A model generated the notes under the pieces. It was not told the DNA's origin, did no database searches, and was given only the letters and a program-made list of their open reading frames with translations. The position numbers and the translations under genes are program-made. DNA of 64,000 nt from Aquilaria yunnanensis (taxonomy: Eukaryota > Streptophyta > Magnoliopsida > Malvales > Thymelaeaceae): positions 20,769,501 through 20,833,500 of the forward strand of contig CM077599.1 of assembly GCA_039654915.1 (NCBI GenBank). The letters are read 5' to 3'. Numbering within the stretch: position 1 is the stretch's first letter; the number at the start of each line of letters is the position of its first letter. Positions 11,568 through 25,094 of this stretch are shown here, in pieces.

Positions 11568-14500
11568 TCACCAAACGTCACGCAGATACCTGCCCGTCAT
11601 TTGCAGATTTTTCACCATGCTCTCCGCCTTTGAACTTTCCAGTCCCCCCTGAAACTCCATTTACAATTTCTCGATATCAGACACATTATAAGTGGTAGGC
11701 AGCAACTAGAAACAGGAGCTAGAACTAGAACCAAAAAGCTAACTTCTTCTGTTCAGGTCACCATAAATTGTTCAAAGTGGGTGCAAACCTGCTCTTGAAA
11801 GATCGTGTGCAGAGCTCGATGGACATCCCGAGCCATGCCTTTAGCATCACCACATACATACATGTACCCTCCTTGAGAAATCATGTTCCATATGTCTGCT
11901 GCCTGTTGCCAATGAACCCCCGTAAAAAAAAAAAAATAGATAATGCAACCTCAGCTAAGTGTTTATAACTCATGGCAGGCAAGGCAAAAGAATTGTACCT
12001 TCTCCATCATTTTATGTTGCACGTATTCTTTGGTGGATCCTTCACGGGAGAAGGCAACCACTAGCTCAGAAAGTGTGCTGCTGCTTACATAGTTTTGGAG
12101 CTCTTCCTCATAAATGTAATCCTGCACAACGTGATCACATCAAATCCTGTACTCACACCAAACATTATTTACCCTGGCAACAACTACATGCAGATAATCG
12201 CATTGATAAGGCAAATAACATGACCTACCATTCTCCGGTTCCTGCATCCGAAAAACAATACAGATGGTCCCAGTTCTGCTCCCGCTTCCTTCAGAGCGTA
12301 TCTTTCCTGAAGAAGATGATACAAAAATTGGTCTGATTGTTGATCACACAATATAATGACAGAATCAAGTGACGGTAACTACCTGAAGGAAACCTCTGAA
12401 AGGGGCCAAACCGGTGCCAGGACCAATCATGATAATAGGAACTCTGCTATCCGCTGGAAGTTTAAAGTTTGATTGCCTGACAAAAATGGGTGCCCAACTG
12501 CAGTCATCGGTTTTCTCTGCTGGCACAGAATGCTGAATGTGGCAGAGGAATGAAATCATATAAGAACTGCTTTAACAAGTCTATATTTCTAATCTTATGA
12601 CTCTTACACAATCTAGCTTTCTGTCACCTTACCTTCATCCAGGTTGAACAAACTCCCTTGTGTATACGACCGGTAGGTGTCTTCTCAGACACCAGTGCAC
12701 AAGTAACATGGATTCTAGAAGGAGCAATTCTGCAGATTGAAAGTACAGCAGCAGAAACTAGTAATCAATACACACGGACAATAACATTAAGATTGAATAA
12801 GCTAAATAAAAGGATGTTCCAGTGTTAGTGATCATGGCCTATCAGACTTTTAACACACCTAAAATTGAATGCAAGTATGAAGATTTGGTACCCTGCTAGC
12901 AAATACCAAAAGTAAAATCAATTGAATATGCCTGCATTAACAGAAGAATCCTCATTTACTCCCTCCACACTTAAACTTAGTTCACCTACTGTATAAAGAT
13001 TTAGATTTTCTTTTACATTAAAAAAAACAAGTGATTTTCCACACAGAGCATGAAACAGATAAATTACACATCACATGCTACATGCAAAGAGAATATGTGG
13101 ATGCTTGTAATCACCCATACAGAGTACTTGGAGGGAGAAAGTAAACGGGAACAAAAACAATATGAAACTGACTGTAGAAACGTAATTACCTTGGGGATGA
13201 TGAAATAGAATAGTATCTAGGCTGCAAACGTGGAGCAATTGCTGCAAAGAAGACGCCAACTGGAGGCTTAGCAGATGAAAATTCAGCCATGACCTCAAGC
13301 AGGCTTCTCTGATTTGCAACTATCCATTGAGCATACTCATCCTGGTATAGGGATATTCAGAGTTACACCCTTGTATTAACAAGATTCAGCACAGAGGATA
13401 TATTTCTAATTTGGAAACAAACATTTGCATGATTCTCACCTTTCCATCAGATGAAGCAAGGCGTCTCAATCGGTCAGCTTCCATGGGATCAGAAGCATGA
13501 GCAGCCAAAGCCAGTAAAGCAGACTGGAGATAGCATGCATTGAAAGGGTCAGATATGCTATAAATGAAGCAAGCAACATGTTTATGAAATTGATGTATTA
13601 AGAAAACAACAACACAAGTCGTACCTTCTTTGGAGAACTCAAAAGATCTGCATATCGAGCCAAGGCTATCCTTACACTGCAGGGAGGGAAAGGAGGAGCC
13701 AAGGAACTCCCACCAAGTGGTGTGCCATCTTCTTTATCAGTATGAAGGGAGAAATACGTTTCAGGTGATATACCCAATAAATTTACAGCTTCATCCACCG
13801 TTTCTGTCAAATTTTCACAGTATACACCAACATGATCACCAGTTTCATACCTGACATCAAAGTGATTATCAGCAAGTGACCATTCACAATACAAATATCA
13901 ACTTCATTCCATGACAAAACAAAATTCAAGCTAGTAAATGATCTTCACTAAAATCAGGAGAACTGAACTGCAGCAATTTACATCCAATGTGAGTTTTGAG
14001 AGTTGCTTACGAAAGTCCAGTGCCAGAAATGTCAAACTCAAGATGGGTGCATGAACGGTCAGATGCAGGGGTATGAAGCTCCTTCCTCACAGCTACATTA
14101 GCCCTTCGAGTGAATAAAGTGTTTTCCAGGTCATGACAATTAAAAACATCAGATAAACCTAAAATTCCTTAAGCTATTTGACAAAGCATACTTGACAGGA
14201 TGCTGAGCATCATAGACTGCATGACCGTTTGCATTGCTCAAGTTCTTGTCTTCTAATGCAGCATCTGCAGGGTCATAAAACACAACACGGTATTCTGGCA
14301 CTGCAGCAGTGTAAGGTGTAGAAACAGTTGCAACATCATCTTCATCCCTCAGCAACTGATCCAACTCAGGCCACACTAGCTCTTTCCTAGACCAGTAAAC
14401 AGAATCGGATGTCAGTCACATTTCTCATATGGAAAAGAATGATCAAGGCTTTTACTAAATGAAGTAATACCATGCATTGAAGTCATCTTCCATACATTGA

Positions 14501-15994
14501 TCATCATCCCCGAGACCGACAGTTAGCAGGCGCTTTCCACCTGAAGTAACCCATGAAGAAAGAATGTGTTAGCAGAATGAAAATTCAGCAGAAGAGAATA
14601 AAAGATAAGACCAAATCTCACACCATATAGTACTATACATCATCAAATTACAAAATTACATGGAATGTTAAACACAAAGCTAGGGATTCAACTACATCAC
14701 GTGTAAAACTATATAGAATAGTAGCATTGTCTTGTAGTCATGCCTCAATAACAAGAACAAACACAAACTCTCAAACTGACAGATGAACTTCAGTTAAGAG
14801 AAGATACTAATGGGAAGTCCTTGTGGCCATGAAACAAGTTGATATTCTAATCAGTCTGGCATCCCGTTCATTCTCTACAGTAAGTATTTGAACGTGCAAG
14901 TTACTTGTGTGGTTAATGCACTACACGTAAGACAAGGAAATGAAAAGAAGCATACCCTGCTCAGCAAGGATCTCATCCACCACCTTAGCTACCTTGTTGA
15001 AGTGCTCATACTGCTTGTTGCCAAGGCCAAATACTCCATATTGCATGTTTTTAAGCCACTCACCCCTGTCCTTCCCCTGCACAAGGGACCGTCAGGTACT
15101 CAGCACATAACAGCGTGAAACTCTATTTTCACGACGACCACCCTTTAGATATAATAAAAAATACCTCTGTGAACCATTTATAGAATCTAGCAGCATTATC
15201 TGTTGGCTCACCATCTCCATAACTGCAATACAGCAAGAACAATGTCAGGAAAATATTCTCAAAACAGAAGAAAGAACAATGAGGGAAAAGACTGACGTTG
15301 CCACCAAGAAGAAAGCCAAGGACTCTTTTCTTAACATCTCCTCGTATTCGTCATCATCCGCAGCATAGTCATCCTATCAAAATTCCGTTCAGCAGCCATT
15401 CCAATCACAATCCAATCATCACTTAACAGCCACAGTCCAAACAAGAACAGGGAGGTAGTGAAGTCAAGTCAACGTACCAAATCAACCACTTTAAAAACAG
15501 CCTTCTCATATCGCGCTCTCGCCTCTTCAGCGAACGTCTGAAAATTGAATCAAGCAGGCAGACAATCAGATGCAAAGCAAAGCAAGCTCCATTCCATGGT
15601 AATCACAAGTAAAAGCAGCGAGCGATGTTACCTTGGCGAAGCCTTCGGCAGTGCCAGTCTGAGTGCCGAAGAACACGGTGACTTTCTTCTTGCTATTGTC
15701 GACTTCAACCTCGCGGTCCTTGACGACGGGAGGCTTCGGAGGCGGGAGCTGAGCGGGCGTCTTGGAGCTGGAAGCCGATCTGCGCCAGACGAAGACTACA
15801 GCGCAGCCGATCAGGACGGCGATAGAAGTGGTGAGGAACATGACGAACTCTCTCTTCTGCAGCAGGACGGCGGCGACTTCATTACTGCCGAAGTCAGAAG
15901 TGAAGTTGAAGGTGTCTACCTTGCCATTGATGATGGCGGCCATGAAGTCGAGGGGAGAGGCCTTCATGGAGGCGGGGGAAGAAGAAGGATCCAT
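11568..15994 (-). CDS. CPR: NADPH-cytochrome P450 reductase (class II type), 17 exons
   Basis: This ER-membrane diflavin enzyme passes electrons from NADPH through FAD and FMN to microsomal P450s. I read 17 coding exons (high to low): 15994-15632, 15537-15478, 15373-15297, 15222-15165, 15076-14956, 14540-14471, 14386-14192, 14103-14011, 13850-13625, 13523-13440, 13341-13190, 12729-12633, 12532-12383, 12306-12229, 12121-11999, 11902-11789, 11648-11568. All introns are GT-AG and the frame stays open for 713 residues, normal for the family. Residues 50-70 are the N-terminal membrane anchor. FMN site: [17 protein letters not shown] (105-121), [18 protein letters not shown] (about 166-183). FAD site: RYYSISSSP (about 492-500), [13 protein letters not shown] site: [16 protein letters not shown] (about 567-582), [16 protein letters not shown], and the C-terminal YLRDVW with the stacking Trp. 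The extended Ser-rich N-terminus suggests class II. No disabling change was seen. Confidence 0.97.
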
Positions 15995-16143
15995 TGGAGG
16001 AGAAAGTCGAAAGCGTGGTCAGGGGCGTGGGCGGGATTGTTGTGGTTGTTGGGACTGAGAAAGAGAAATGAAGTGAAGCAAAGATTTATTCTGGCTTCCC
16101 TTCGTTTCCCTGAGAGAGAGACTCGGTGAGCGGGTAGATCGGG

Positions 16144-16151
16144 TTTATATA
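16144..16151 (-). promoter_or_regulatory. TATA box of the reductase gene
   Basis: The minus strand reads TATATAAA about 150 bases before the start codon, followed by a C/T-rich leader (TCTCTTTCTCAG) typical of plant 5' untranslated regions. Confidence 0.6.
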
Positions 16152-18682
16152 TGAAACGACGGCCAACGCCCACCAAACCAGACCTTTCAAACCCACCTAC
16201 CCCTCCAACTCAACCATGGTTAACTCATACTCTCTTTCTTTCTTTCTTTCTTCTTTTTCTTTCTCGCCAAATTTGTTTCTTACATCAAAATTTCTATTCT
16301 GCCTGCTGAGAATGTAGTTAAGATTCATGATGTCATTTTCTTTTCTTTTTTCTTTTTTTTTTGTAATAAAAAATATACATAAGTAAAGTTTAAAGAAAAA
16401 GAGAAGTGATAAAGTCATGAGCCAGAGAAACCAGCTCTCAAGGTACAACTAAGCCATAAATAAAGCTCTTCAACCTAATTATAATTTGTTATACTACACC
16501 AACCATCAAGAACCAAGAATTTATGTACCCTTGAATACATCAAGAGATGTCACTTTCGAGCAAGAGAAGAAGAGGATATTTTTCGTTGACATTTTCACTA
16601 AGGTTAGAAATTTGTTACTATAATTTTTTGGCACTCAAATATATCACCAAATTTCTTTTCTAGAATGAATTTGCCGTCATTCTTAAAAATAATGAAAAAA
16701 TGACAAATAAATCACTAATGTTTACATTATAGTCAAATTAACTCACTTATCTTTGAATTCATACAAATTAACCATCTTTCTGATAAAAATACTCATTATC
16801 CAGCTATCACAAACCCAAACTTTCTCCTAGCTCTAAGCTTTCAATCGTCAGGTTGTTACTTTTTTTTGGGGTGGGAGGGGGTGCCGAGGAGCAGGGATGC
16901 AGCTTTTAGGGGTACGGAGGGGCAGCTGCCCTCCTTAAAATTTTTTAAATTTTTTGTTAGGGTTGGTTAATGTAATACTCACTTCATACTAAATTCTTTG
17001 TACTATTCACTTTTCAACAATTACTCTATGGTTTTTTAATTTCAACATTTTAGTATATAAATGAAAAATTTTTATATATGAATGATGAATTAAGACCTAT
17101 AGTTTTTAAATATATATTTTTAAAAAAAATTCTAACAAATAATAATATTAATAAATTCAAGTCAAATTAGTCGAAAAAGTCAAATGGAGTAAAGAGAGTA
17201 GGACGGAAGGAGTATAAAATTTTAATACTATTAAAATTAGGTACTTATTTGTAAACTTTAAAGTTGATAATGGGCAAGTGCATATTTTACCTTTTTGTAA
17301 AAGCTAAAGAGAAACTTATAGAAACTTATCCAAGGTTTGGCCTAACCTACACTTGTCCCCTCTATTTTAGAAAACCTAAAATTTGCCCCTAAAAGTAACT
17401 CCAGATGTTATACTAGTTGAGTCAAATACTTTAATTACCCAATAAGGTTTGCAAATCATGCAAATCAACCACAAAGTTCATCTCATGTCACTTGCAATCT
17501 AATTTTTCTTAAATATATAATATATTTCTAATAAATTTTTTGCTTCTGAATAATTTCTATATGTATAAATTTACTAATAGTTTTTAAAAATCTATAATAT
17601 ATTTTTATTTTTATAAATTAATTTTATGTTTGTGATTAATATTAATTTTTTACTTTCTAACATCTTATTCGACTTTCAAATTAGTTCAAAAAATAGGAAA
17701 AATCTTCTTATTAATATTGAATTTATAGAACATACTTATTCTTAGCCTACCTAATGATTATTATTATTATTGAATTTATATGACATACTTTACAAATAAT
17801 GAGGGACAATCTTCTTAAACTCATCACATTCTTCATTAGTTTTACATTGAATGAAAATAATAAAAAAATCATATTAAACCACCTTATATATTTTCATTAT
17901 ATAGATCATGTTTGCTAACTTTTAGAATAATAAAAAATCTATAGCATTTTTATCTAAAAAGTGCACATTTCTTCTTAAGTTTGAATACTGTTAGAGAAGT
18001 AAGAAGTTACTCTCTTTGCCATCAAAAGTTGGTGTTTGATGTTTGATTTTGATTTTGATTTCAATAGTTTTGAGCATTTGATTTTAAAGGAGTATCATAT
18101 TAAATTGTGAGTTATAAATTTTTGAATTAAACTTAATTATTATAAACTTTCGAATTCCATGAATTTATATGTAATATTATTTAATTTTTTTTATTATTAA
18201 TTGTAACTTTATACATGTTAACAACCTGCCCCACCCTCAAGCTTGGTTTCTGGCCACGCCCCCTGCCATGAGTATAATTGTATTGACTTCGAACTGTATG
18301 AAGAATAAAAATGACTCCTTTAGAATCTTGCGTCATTTGATCCATAAGCCAAACTGACACAAGATTACAATTTCATCACCTTACCAGTGGCTCTAATTAA
18401 AGTCTAATCCTAAAGCAAAAAATTTTTGTTTGAGTGAAAATTTAATGGTTTATTTGTTAGTTTCCAAAAGATTATTGATTTAATATTCTACTAAAAATTG
18501 TAATATTCTTTCCTTTAATGAGGCTAGTAGCCAATTTCCTCTAAAAAATCTTCACTCAGAGAAAATTTTTAGCGGTGTATTTCTCCAGACAAAAACTACA
18601 ATGTTAAACTTTTACTACATTGAAAACATTAATGGCTACTAGGCTCTTTTTGCTTCTTTTTTTTTTTAGTGAAACATTGATC
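16152..18682. other. intergenic AT-rich sequence
   Basis: Holds a short TTTC-rich run near 16230-16260, a Stowaway-like element (listed separately) and further AT-rich DNA. Words near 17320-17400 (TAACCTACACTTGTCCCC) resemble the ends of the Mutator-like element at 25095-25551, suggesting a decayed relative. No gene found. Confidence 0.55.
16976..17216. mobile_element. Stowaway-like MITE, about 240 bp
   Basis: The right end inverted reads TACTCCTTCCGTCCTACTC, close to the classic Stowaway CTCCCTCCGTCCC terminus. The left end TACTCACTTCATACTA is its imperfect partner. Both are flanked by TA. The interior is very AT-rich and non-coding. Confidence 0.65.
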
Positions 18683-19674
18683 TAAGAGTAAATTGCACTT
18701 GTGGCCTCTAACCTTTTATTATTCTATTGGACCCTATCATACATTTTTTGCTTAGGGTATCCTTAACCTCCTAAAGATGTACCGTTTTAGATCTTATGTG
18801 GATCAAAACCATTAATGTAAGCAGAAAAAGCCATGGTGGCTCGCCAACATGGCAATTTTCCACGTGGCACAATCAGTACACCCTGCAACCTTACATCAAT
18901 ATTTGAAATGACATCATTTTCAATGATTTGCCTCCCATTTCGCAACTTGTTACTAGGCAACCTGAAGGGCAGGGCTGACAGACGGCACTTTGGGCTTGGG
19001 ATATCTGGTTGTTGAAAAAGACCAGTAGGTGGTGGATATGGCATATAGTAGAAGAGATAGGGGCGGAAAGAGAAGGGAAGGAAGAAAAAGTTGCTAGGTG
19101 GGGTTGTGACAATGGAGTGGAGAGTTGGGAAGAAGATTCAGGTTCAAATTAGACGTCGATTTCAGCCAATTTTGCTAATTCAGCTCACATTTCCGACCGA
19201 CCACTGCTCCTCTCTAACCTCCATGATTCAGTCCACGAATCAAATTGGAACAATGACCCCAGCCTGATCAAATTGGAGCCTAAGTCTCTGCTTCTTGTAT
19301 AAAAGATGTGGCAGGGGAGGAAGGAGGAATAAGAAGTCTAGGTGGAGGAAGGAGTGGCTGACAGAGATGTGGTTGTTTTTTTTTTTTCATTTTTCATTTT
19401 TTTTTTAAATTTTTTTCTTTTTTCATACTTTTCTTTGTAATTATTTTTCTTCCTTTCTACATTACCATTACTAGTTGATTATTATGCCACAATGGCAAAT
19501 CACGCATGCTGGCATGCCATGGTGGCATTTTCTATCCACATTAACAGTTTCCGTCTATTTAAGGTCCAAAATAATATGTTTTTAAGAGGGTAGGGACTAT
19601 CTACACAAAAAGTGTATGATAAGATCCAAAATGGTACAATAATAAAAACTTAGGAGCCACAAGTGCAATTTACT
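18683..19674. mobile_element. non-autonomous DNA transposon with about 110-base terminal inverted repeats
   Basis: The left end (GAGTAAATTGCACTTGTGGC...) and the inverted right end carry the same sequence with few differences for about 110 bases. CATTGATC stands at both sides (18675-18682 and 19675-19682), compatible with an 8-base target duplication (hAT-like) or part of a 9-base one (Mutator-like). The interior is purine-rich on the plus strand and encodes nothing recognisable; open frames on both strands at 18787-19112 lie in the repeat ends. Confidence 0.7.
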
Positions 19675-19682
19675 CATTGATC

Positions 19683-22481
19683 CGTTTATTTATTTTTAGT
19701 ATTCAAAAGTATCATAAAAGTTTACAGAAAGAGATATACTATTATAGTAACTAAGGAAATGGGTATGCTAGCTTTTTCGGGACCAAAATGACAATTGAAC
19801 CAGTGTTTATAAGATATGTTATAGGACATGGGGGGAATAAGATTCAAATTTTGGATCTCCCTCATATCTCTCTAAACCCTTAGCCAATAGGCCAAAAGCT
19901 TGATGATTTGATCTATTTATTAAATACTTGAATTTAACATTATCAAAATATTAATTTGAATTTTAGAGTCTCATGATTTCATAATTTGAAATAGGGAAAA
20001 TGATTTGATTAAATTCTATTATTGCAATTACGATTCCAATTCGATTATTCGCCTACAATCAACATAAACAATAAACAATTCTTGAAGTATAAACGAATAT
20101 ATGCTTGTGTCCCTTATTTCAAATGCTTACATTTACTGCCTCTAATTATCCTCCTAAACTTCTTCACTTGATTACCCCCTCTAAAACCTTGCACTTCATA
20201 TCCTCCATCCCTTCCCGTTTCCCCAAACTCATTTACGCTTACACCATCTTTCTTTTGTTCGTCGTAGCCCCTGTTAGCTATTTACGATCTCTTCTTATCT
20301 CATTCAATTTTGTCATGCCAGCTCACCTTTAGCCTCTCACCTCATCCTCTAGCTCAACTCTTGCATCTAACTAACCACTAGCGATTAATAGCTGATTCTC
20401 AATTTCAATCTGACCAATCACCAACCCTAGAGCCTGAACCTTCCCCAGAAAACCTTATGCACTATGCTGCCAATCTAAGATATGAAAGTCGCAAAAGGCT
20501 TCTCATTTTAGTCCTCTTCAGCCTTTAGACATCTTCTCTCTCCTGAAATCTCACATCTTGTTTCTTCAACACATTGGTTTTTCTCTTATACTCAAAACAC
20601 TAACACAAAAAGCCTTTTCATAGGTTATACAAGAATTAAAACTACGTCAAAATAGAAAAACCAAATTCTAAACAAAAAGGAAAACAAAAAATCCTCAGCA
20701 TTTTTGAATTTGAGCCAATAAACCCAACAAATTGTATTCCTAATAAGAGAAGCTAATAACTCTTCTCAAATCCCCATGGTTCTTCTCATTTATTTTCTGT
20801 AGATTCAGCCATATTTTGTTACAAATCTCAACTTTGCCGGTTAATTTATCATTTCATCAGATTATCCTTAATCATAATCATCTCTTATATTTTTTCACTG
20901 TTTTCTTCCTCCTCCACAAAACTCATTTAGCACCGTAGGAATTAGCATCATCTATTACATCCGATGCAATACGGTGGATAAATCTTGGTAGTCCATTTTG
21001 GAATTGGTAACTATAAGAAGAATTGTGATCAAGTGAGGTGCAAAAAGTGGCCAAGGTATTTATGGTGAGGCGTTTATGAATGATAATGAATTGGGTAATA
21101 ATGTCATTTTATTTTATTTTTCATTTTTTTAGATTATCATCCGATTTATATTCTTGAATGGTTTATTAGTCTAATTTGTGTTGGTTTAGTTGTCCAACCA
21201 TGTGTTAGTTTAATGGTCCAACCATATATTGGTTTGTTAATGCGTTAGTTTGTTTTTCTTTTTGTGTTTTTTTTTCTATCTCTACCAATTTTTCGGCTTG
21301 AATACTAGATATGCTTAGGACATTAAGGGAAGATTTGTTCACATTACGGTATCACCAAGACAAAAATATATGTAAAGTTTATAATTAAGCCAAACGTCTC
21401 ATGTTTATTAGTGTTATATTTCATTAGTCGATGTTGTATGACTTACGGTTAATGAAAGTAACCTTTTATAAGAAAAAAAAACTAAAGAAAGGCTAATAAT
21501 GGCAGCATGAAAGTATTTAAATAAGTCATCATGCTACATCCATGCTTCTACATATAGTATTTAGAGTTATGAGATTATACACATATAACACCGTTAGACT
21601 CCTTGCCATTTTATTCATTTTTAAAAAGACAGATGGGGCACGAATAATCAGGGAGAAAATCAGGCAATTACTAAAAATCAAACGCTCTTTCCATACAAAT
21701 TCATTCTAGAAATAAACCCATACCCTAAACCTAATTTGGCTTTCTCGATTTTTTCTCTACTATTTTGACATACCCTAAACCCACCACCATTCTATTGGTG
21801 GTTAATCACATAGGAGCAGAAACATACAATCAGGCTATGAGACGAAGAGGATGGAGGCAACACCGATGAAACGGAGGGGAGCGCACATGAAGAAACATTA
21901 ATGGTGGGTGACGGGTAATACAGAGGAGAACCCCACCGATGTCAGGACTACAAGTGCGGCTTATTGGCCCCAGTAGGGCGTGAATCAACTTGATTAGAGG
22001 AGAATATGATGACATAGATTGAGACCATAGCATGACAGGGTTTTGTGAGAGGAAGATGAAGATGGTGGTGTGCACAAAAGGTGAACAGGACCGATGGAGG
22101 ACAAAGAGTGGTTGAGATTTCGAGAATAAGGGTGACGGAGATTTGAGTGATAGAGATTTGGGTGAACAGGATCGACCGTGAAGATGAAGTCAAATTCAAG
22201 GAAGAAGACAATGACTTTGAATGTGAGTTTTGGCAGAAAAATACAAATCGGCCTTGAATCTAATATGTTTGTGGTGTGGGTATGCGTGTTTTTAGGAGAT
22301 ATTTTTATGGTTTGTATATGAGATTTGTACATGGGCATGTTTGTTTTGTATGATTTTGTACCAATTTGTATGCATTTAAGTAGTTTGACTGGGTTTGTGT
22401 TTTGTCTTGCAAAATCACATGGATTTGTATGTATGTATGCTTTTGGGTTTTATATGTATGTTCTGGGATTATAAAGGGTAC

Positions 22482-22483
<2 letters not shown>
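19683..22483. other. intergenic sequence
   Basis: No domain is recognisable in either strand. Features seen: repeated GTTAGTTTAATGGTCCAACC-like phrases near 21180-21250, and a purine-rich plus-strand stretch at 21830-22220 whose complementary open frames look accidental. TG-rich sequence leads into the dinucleotide run at 22484. Confidence 0.5.
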
Positions 22484-22570
<87 letters not shown>

Positions 22571-22605
22571 GTATATGTATATGTATATATATGCTTCTAG
22601 GTGTA
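22484..22605. repeat. (TA)n microsatellite with TATATG tail
   Basis: An uninterrupted TA run spans about 81 bases to 22564, followed by imperfect TATATG units. Predicted open frames across it (repeated IY) are artefacts. Confidence 0.95.
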
Positions 22606-22689
22606 TATATGCTTATATGTATGCTTCTAGGTTTGTAAAAACCACAAATATATATGCATGTTTTTATGGTTTAAATGTATATTTTTAGG

Positions 22690-23570
22690 TCTATAAAAAT
22701 AAAAATATCGATGCGAATTGTATTAAACTAAAAGTGAAATGTAATAAACTGTGTAAAATATATGTTAAATTGAAAGTGAATTGTATTAATCTATTTGAGA
22801 TATGTATTAAACTAGAAGTAAAATGTATTAAACTGTATGTGATATGTATTAAACTGAAAATGAATTATATTAAATTGTATAGTCTACGTATTAGACTGTG
22901 TGAAATGTATTAAACTAGAAGTCAAATGTCTTAATCTGTGTGGCAAACAATCACACGAGAAAATGACATTGCCACAAAAAAATAAAACCACCAAACTCAT
23001 TGTCACCCTCAGTACCATAATCAACATTGTTATTGTCATAAGCAACAATTGGATGCGAAAATATATTAAACTGGAAGTCAAAAGTATTAAACTATGTGAG
23101 ATATGTGTTAATCGGAAGTGATTATATCAAACTGAAAATGAATTATATTAAACTGTATGGTCTATGTATTAAATTATGTGAAACGTATTAAATTAGAAAT
23201 CAAATGTATTAATCTGTGTGGCAAACCATCACACGAAAAAATGATGTTGTCATGAAAAATAAAACCACCAAACTCATCGTCACCACCAATATCATAATCG
23301 ATATTATCATTTTCATCAGCAACAACTGGATGCAAAAAAATTATTAAATTGGAAGTGAAATACATTAAACTGTGTGAGATATGTGTTAATTGAAAATGTT
23401 AAAACTAGAAGTGAAATTTATTAAAAAGTGTGAGATATATGTTAATTGGAAGTGAATTGTATTAATCTGTATGCGATATATATTAAATTGAAAGTCAAAT
23501 ATATTAAACTATGTGAGACATGTAGTAACTGAAAGTAAAATGTATTAAACTGTGTAAGTAGCTCTCTAAC
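22690..23570. repeat. degenerate minisatellite with a 278-base tandem duplication
   Basis: The words TGTATTAAACTG, GTGAGATATG and GAAGTGAAATG recur irregularly throughout. Within it, a block containing TGGCAAACAATCACACGA at about 22940 recurs 278 bases later (23220), including its unique part AAAACCACCAAACTCAT. The array is AT-rich and non-coding. Confidence 0.8.
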
Positions 23571-25084
23571 CACGATCGATTATGTGAAAAAAATGAATTA
23601 ATAAAATTATTTTAAATAATTACTATATTTATCATATTATCTTTATTGTTTCCTTAAGATTATATTTACAAATGAATTCAAAATCAAAAGGTTCCATAAT
23701 TAAAATTTTTGAAAAGAGAAAATAAATACATTTATTATCCAATCAAATCACATATCTTAACGGTTAAGATTTACCAAATTTAAGGACAGACAAACAAATC
23801 CTCTCTCCTTGTTGGTTGCCATAAATACAAAAATTAAATGTATAAATCTACTAAATTAATATCCAATCAAATTTTAAACCTCAATAAAACCGAATTTTCC
23901 TTTTTCAACCAAAACTAATAGATATCTCTCCCTCTCTCTTACACACACACACACACTAACACCATTTGATATGTGTATATACACCTATGTGTATATAGAT
24001 GTAGATAATTAGTATTTTTCATGCCTCTGGCGCCTATGTATATTGCAGTCGCAACAATATATCTGTTGTCTTTACTTGCCTTATCTGCTGTCTCGTCCTT
24101 TATTTAATATGTTTGGTGTTAGAAGGACATGAAACACCAATCTTAAGCAAGATTACTTGAGCTTAATTATGTAAATTGTGCACTTATCATTTGATTACTA
24201 TCTCGAAATGACTCTTTTATCTCTAGGACAAAAAAAAATTGTTGATTACAAATTAATCGACTTAATTTGTTATATAAGCAATTTCGCAACCATGTTCTGA
24301 AGTGTTCATGTATGTGCTTACGTAGCCAACCCACCCCAGACAGCGGCTGAGGCTGTGCTTGCGTGTTTAGGAACTATGGGGCGTGCTCCTCTGCTAGTGT
24401 TCCGGGCTGCTTCGCCCTTAATTTGCCCAATTGTGTCTTTCCTTCCTCGCGCAAGTGCTTATGTTACGATAAGCCTACTAATGACACTGTTTCGGGTTGG
24501 TTCGCCCTTAATTTGCCCCAGATTCCTGCTTCCTTCCTCACCTGCCAAAGAATGGCTTGGGGTTATTATTATTATTATTACGTAAAAGTGTTTGTTTGTA
24601 GAGTTAGTGGTTAGTTTCTCTGTTTTCTAAAACCTAAAAGATGTCGGCACAGATTTGGTACTAAAAACTTGTCTCTACCATGCAAGTGGAGGGAAACCTG
24701 AGTGGATGTCTTTAGTGCATGCCAAGCTGCATGAGGTTTGATGAATAACAATGAATCTATAAACTTAATTAAAAAAAAAAAAAAGAAAGAAAATGAATCT
24801 ACAAACATAATATTCTATTACAATAACGCGACCATTAAATAATTGTAATAAATTGTATGTAAGATCTCACTTAAATTAATTTTTCTAATAACGGTGTGTA
24901 ATATATATCTTATAAAATTTTTCTTGGCTTAAATACAAAACTTTTCTGGGATATTCCCATGAACTTTGTAATTAACTCTCTCGAATACCTTTTCAACATC
25001 AACCCTGTTTCGTCTGCTGAACTTTGTTTACTTAGACTTTTCAACCCACACAAGTTGACTTGCATCAACTAGCGAGGTTGAGAT
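23571..25084. other. intergenic sequence with short microsatellites
   Basis: Contains small (AC)n at about 23940-23960, (TTA)n at about 24563-24580 and an A-run near 24770. A GC-richer island at 24330-24560 stands out (listed separately). No gene is supported. Confidence 0.5.
24391..24570. repeat. 90-base tandem duplication in a GC-richer island
   Basis: GCTTCGCCCTTAATTTGCCC-type sequence at 24401-24429 recurs at 24491-24519, exactly 90 bases on, each followed by CCTTCCTC. The surrounding DNA is AT-rich. No protein similarity recognised. Confidence 0.6.
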
Positions 25085-25094
25085 CTAAAACATT

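Noticed and set aside
15545..16129. 194-codon plus-strand open frame opposite the first reductase exon
   Set aside because: It is the complement of a GC-rich coding exon; the minus-strand frame has the conserved protein.
22395..22688. Open frames with repeated Ile-Tyr
   Set aside because: They are a translated TA microsatellite.
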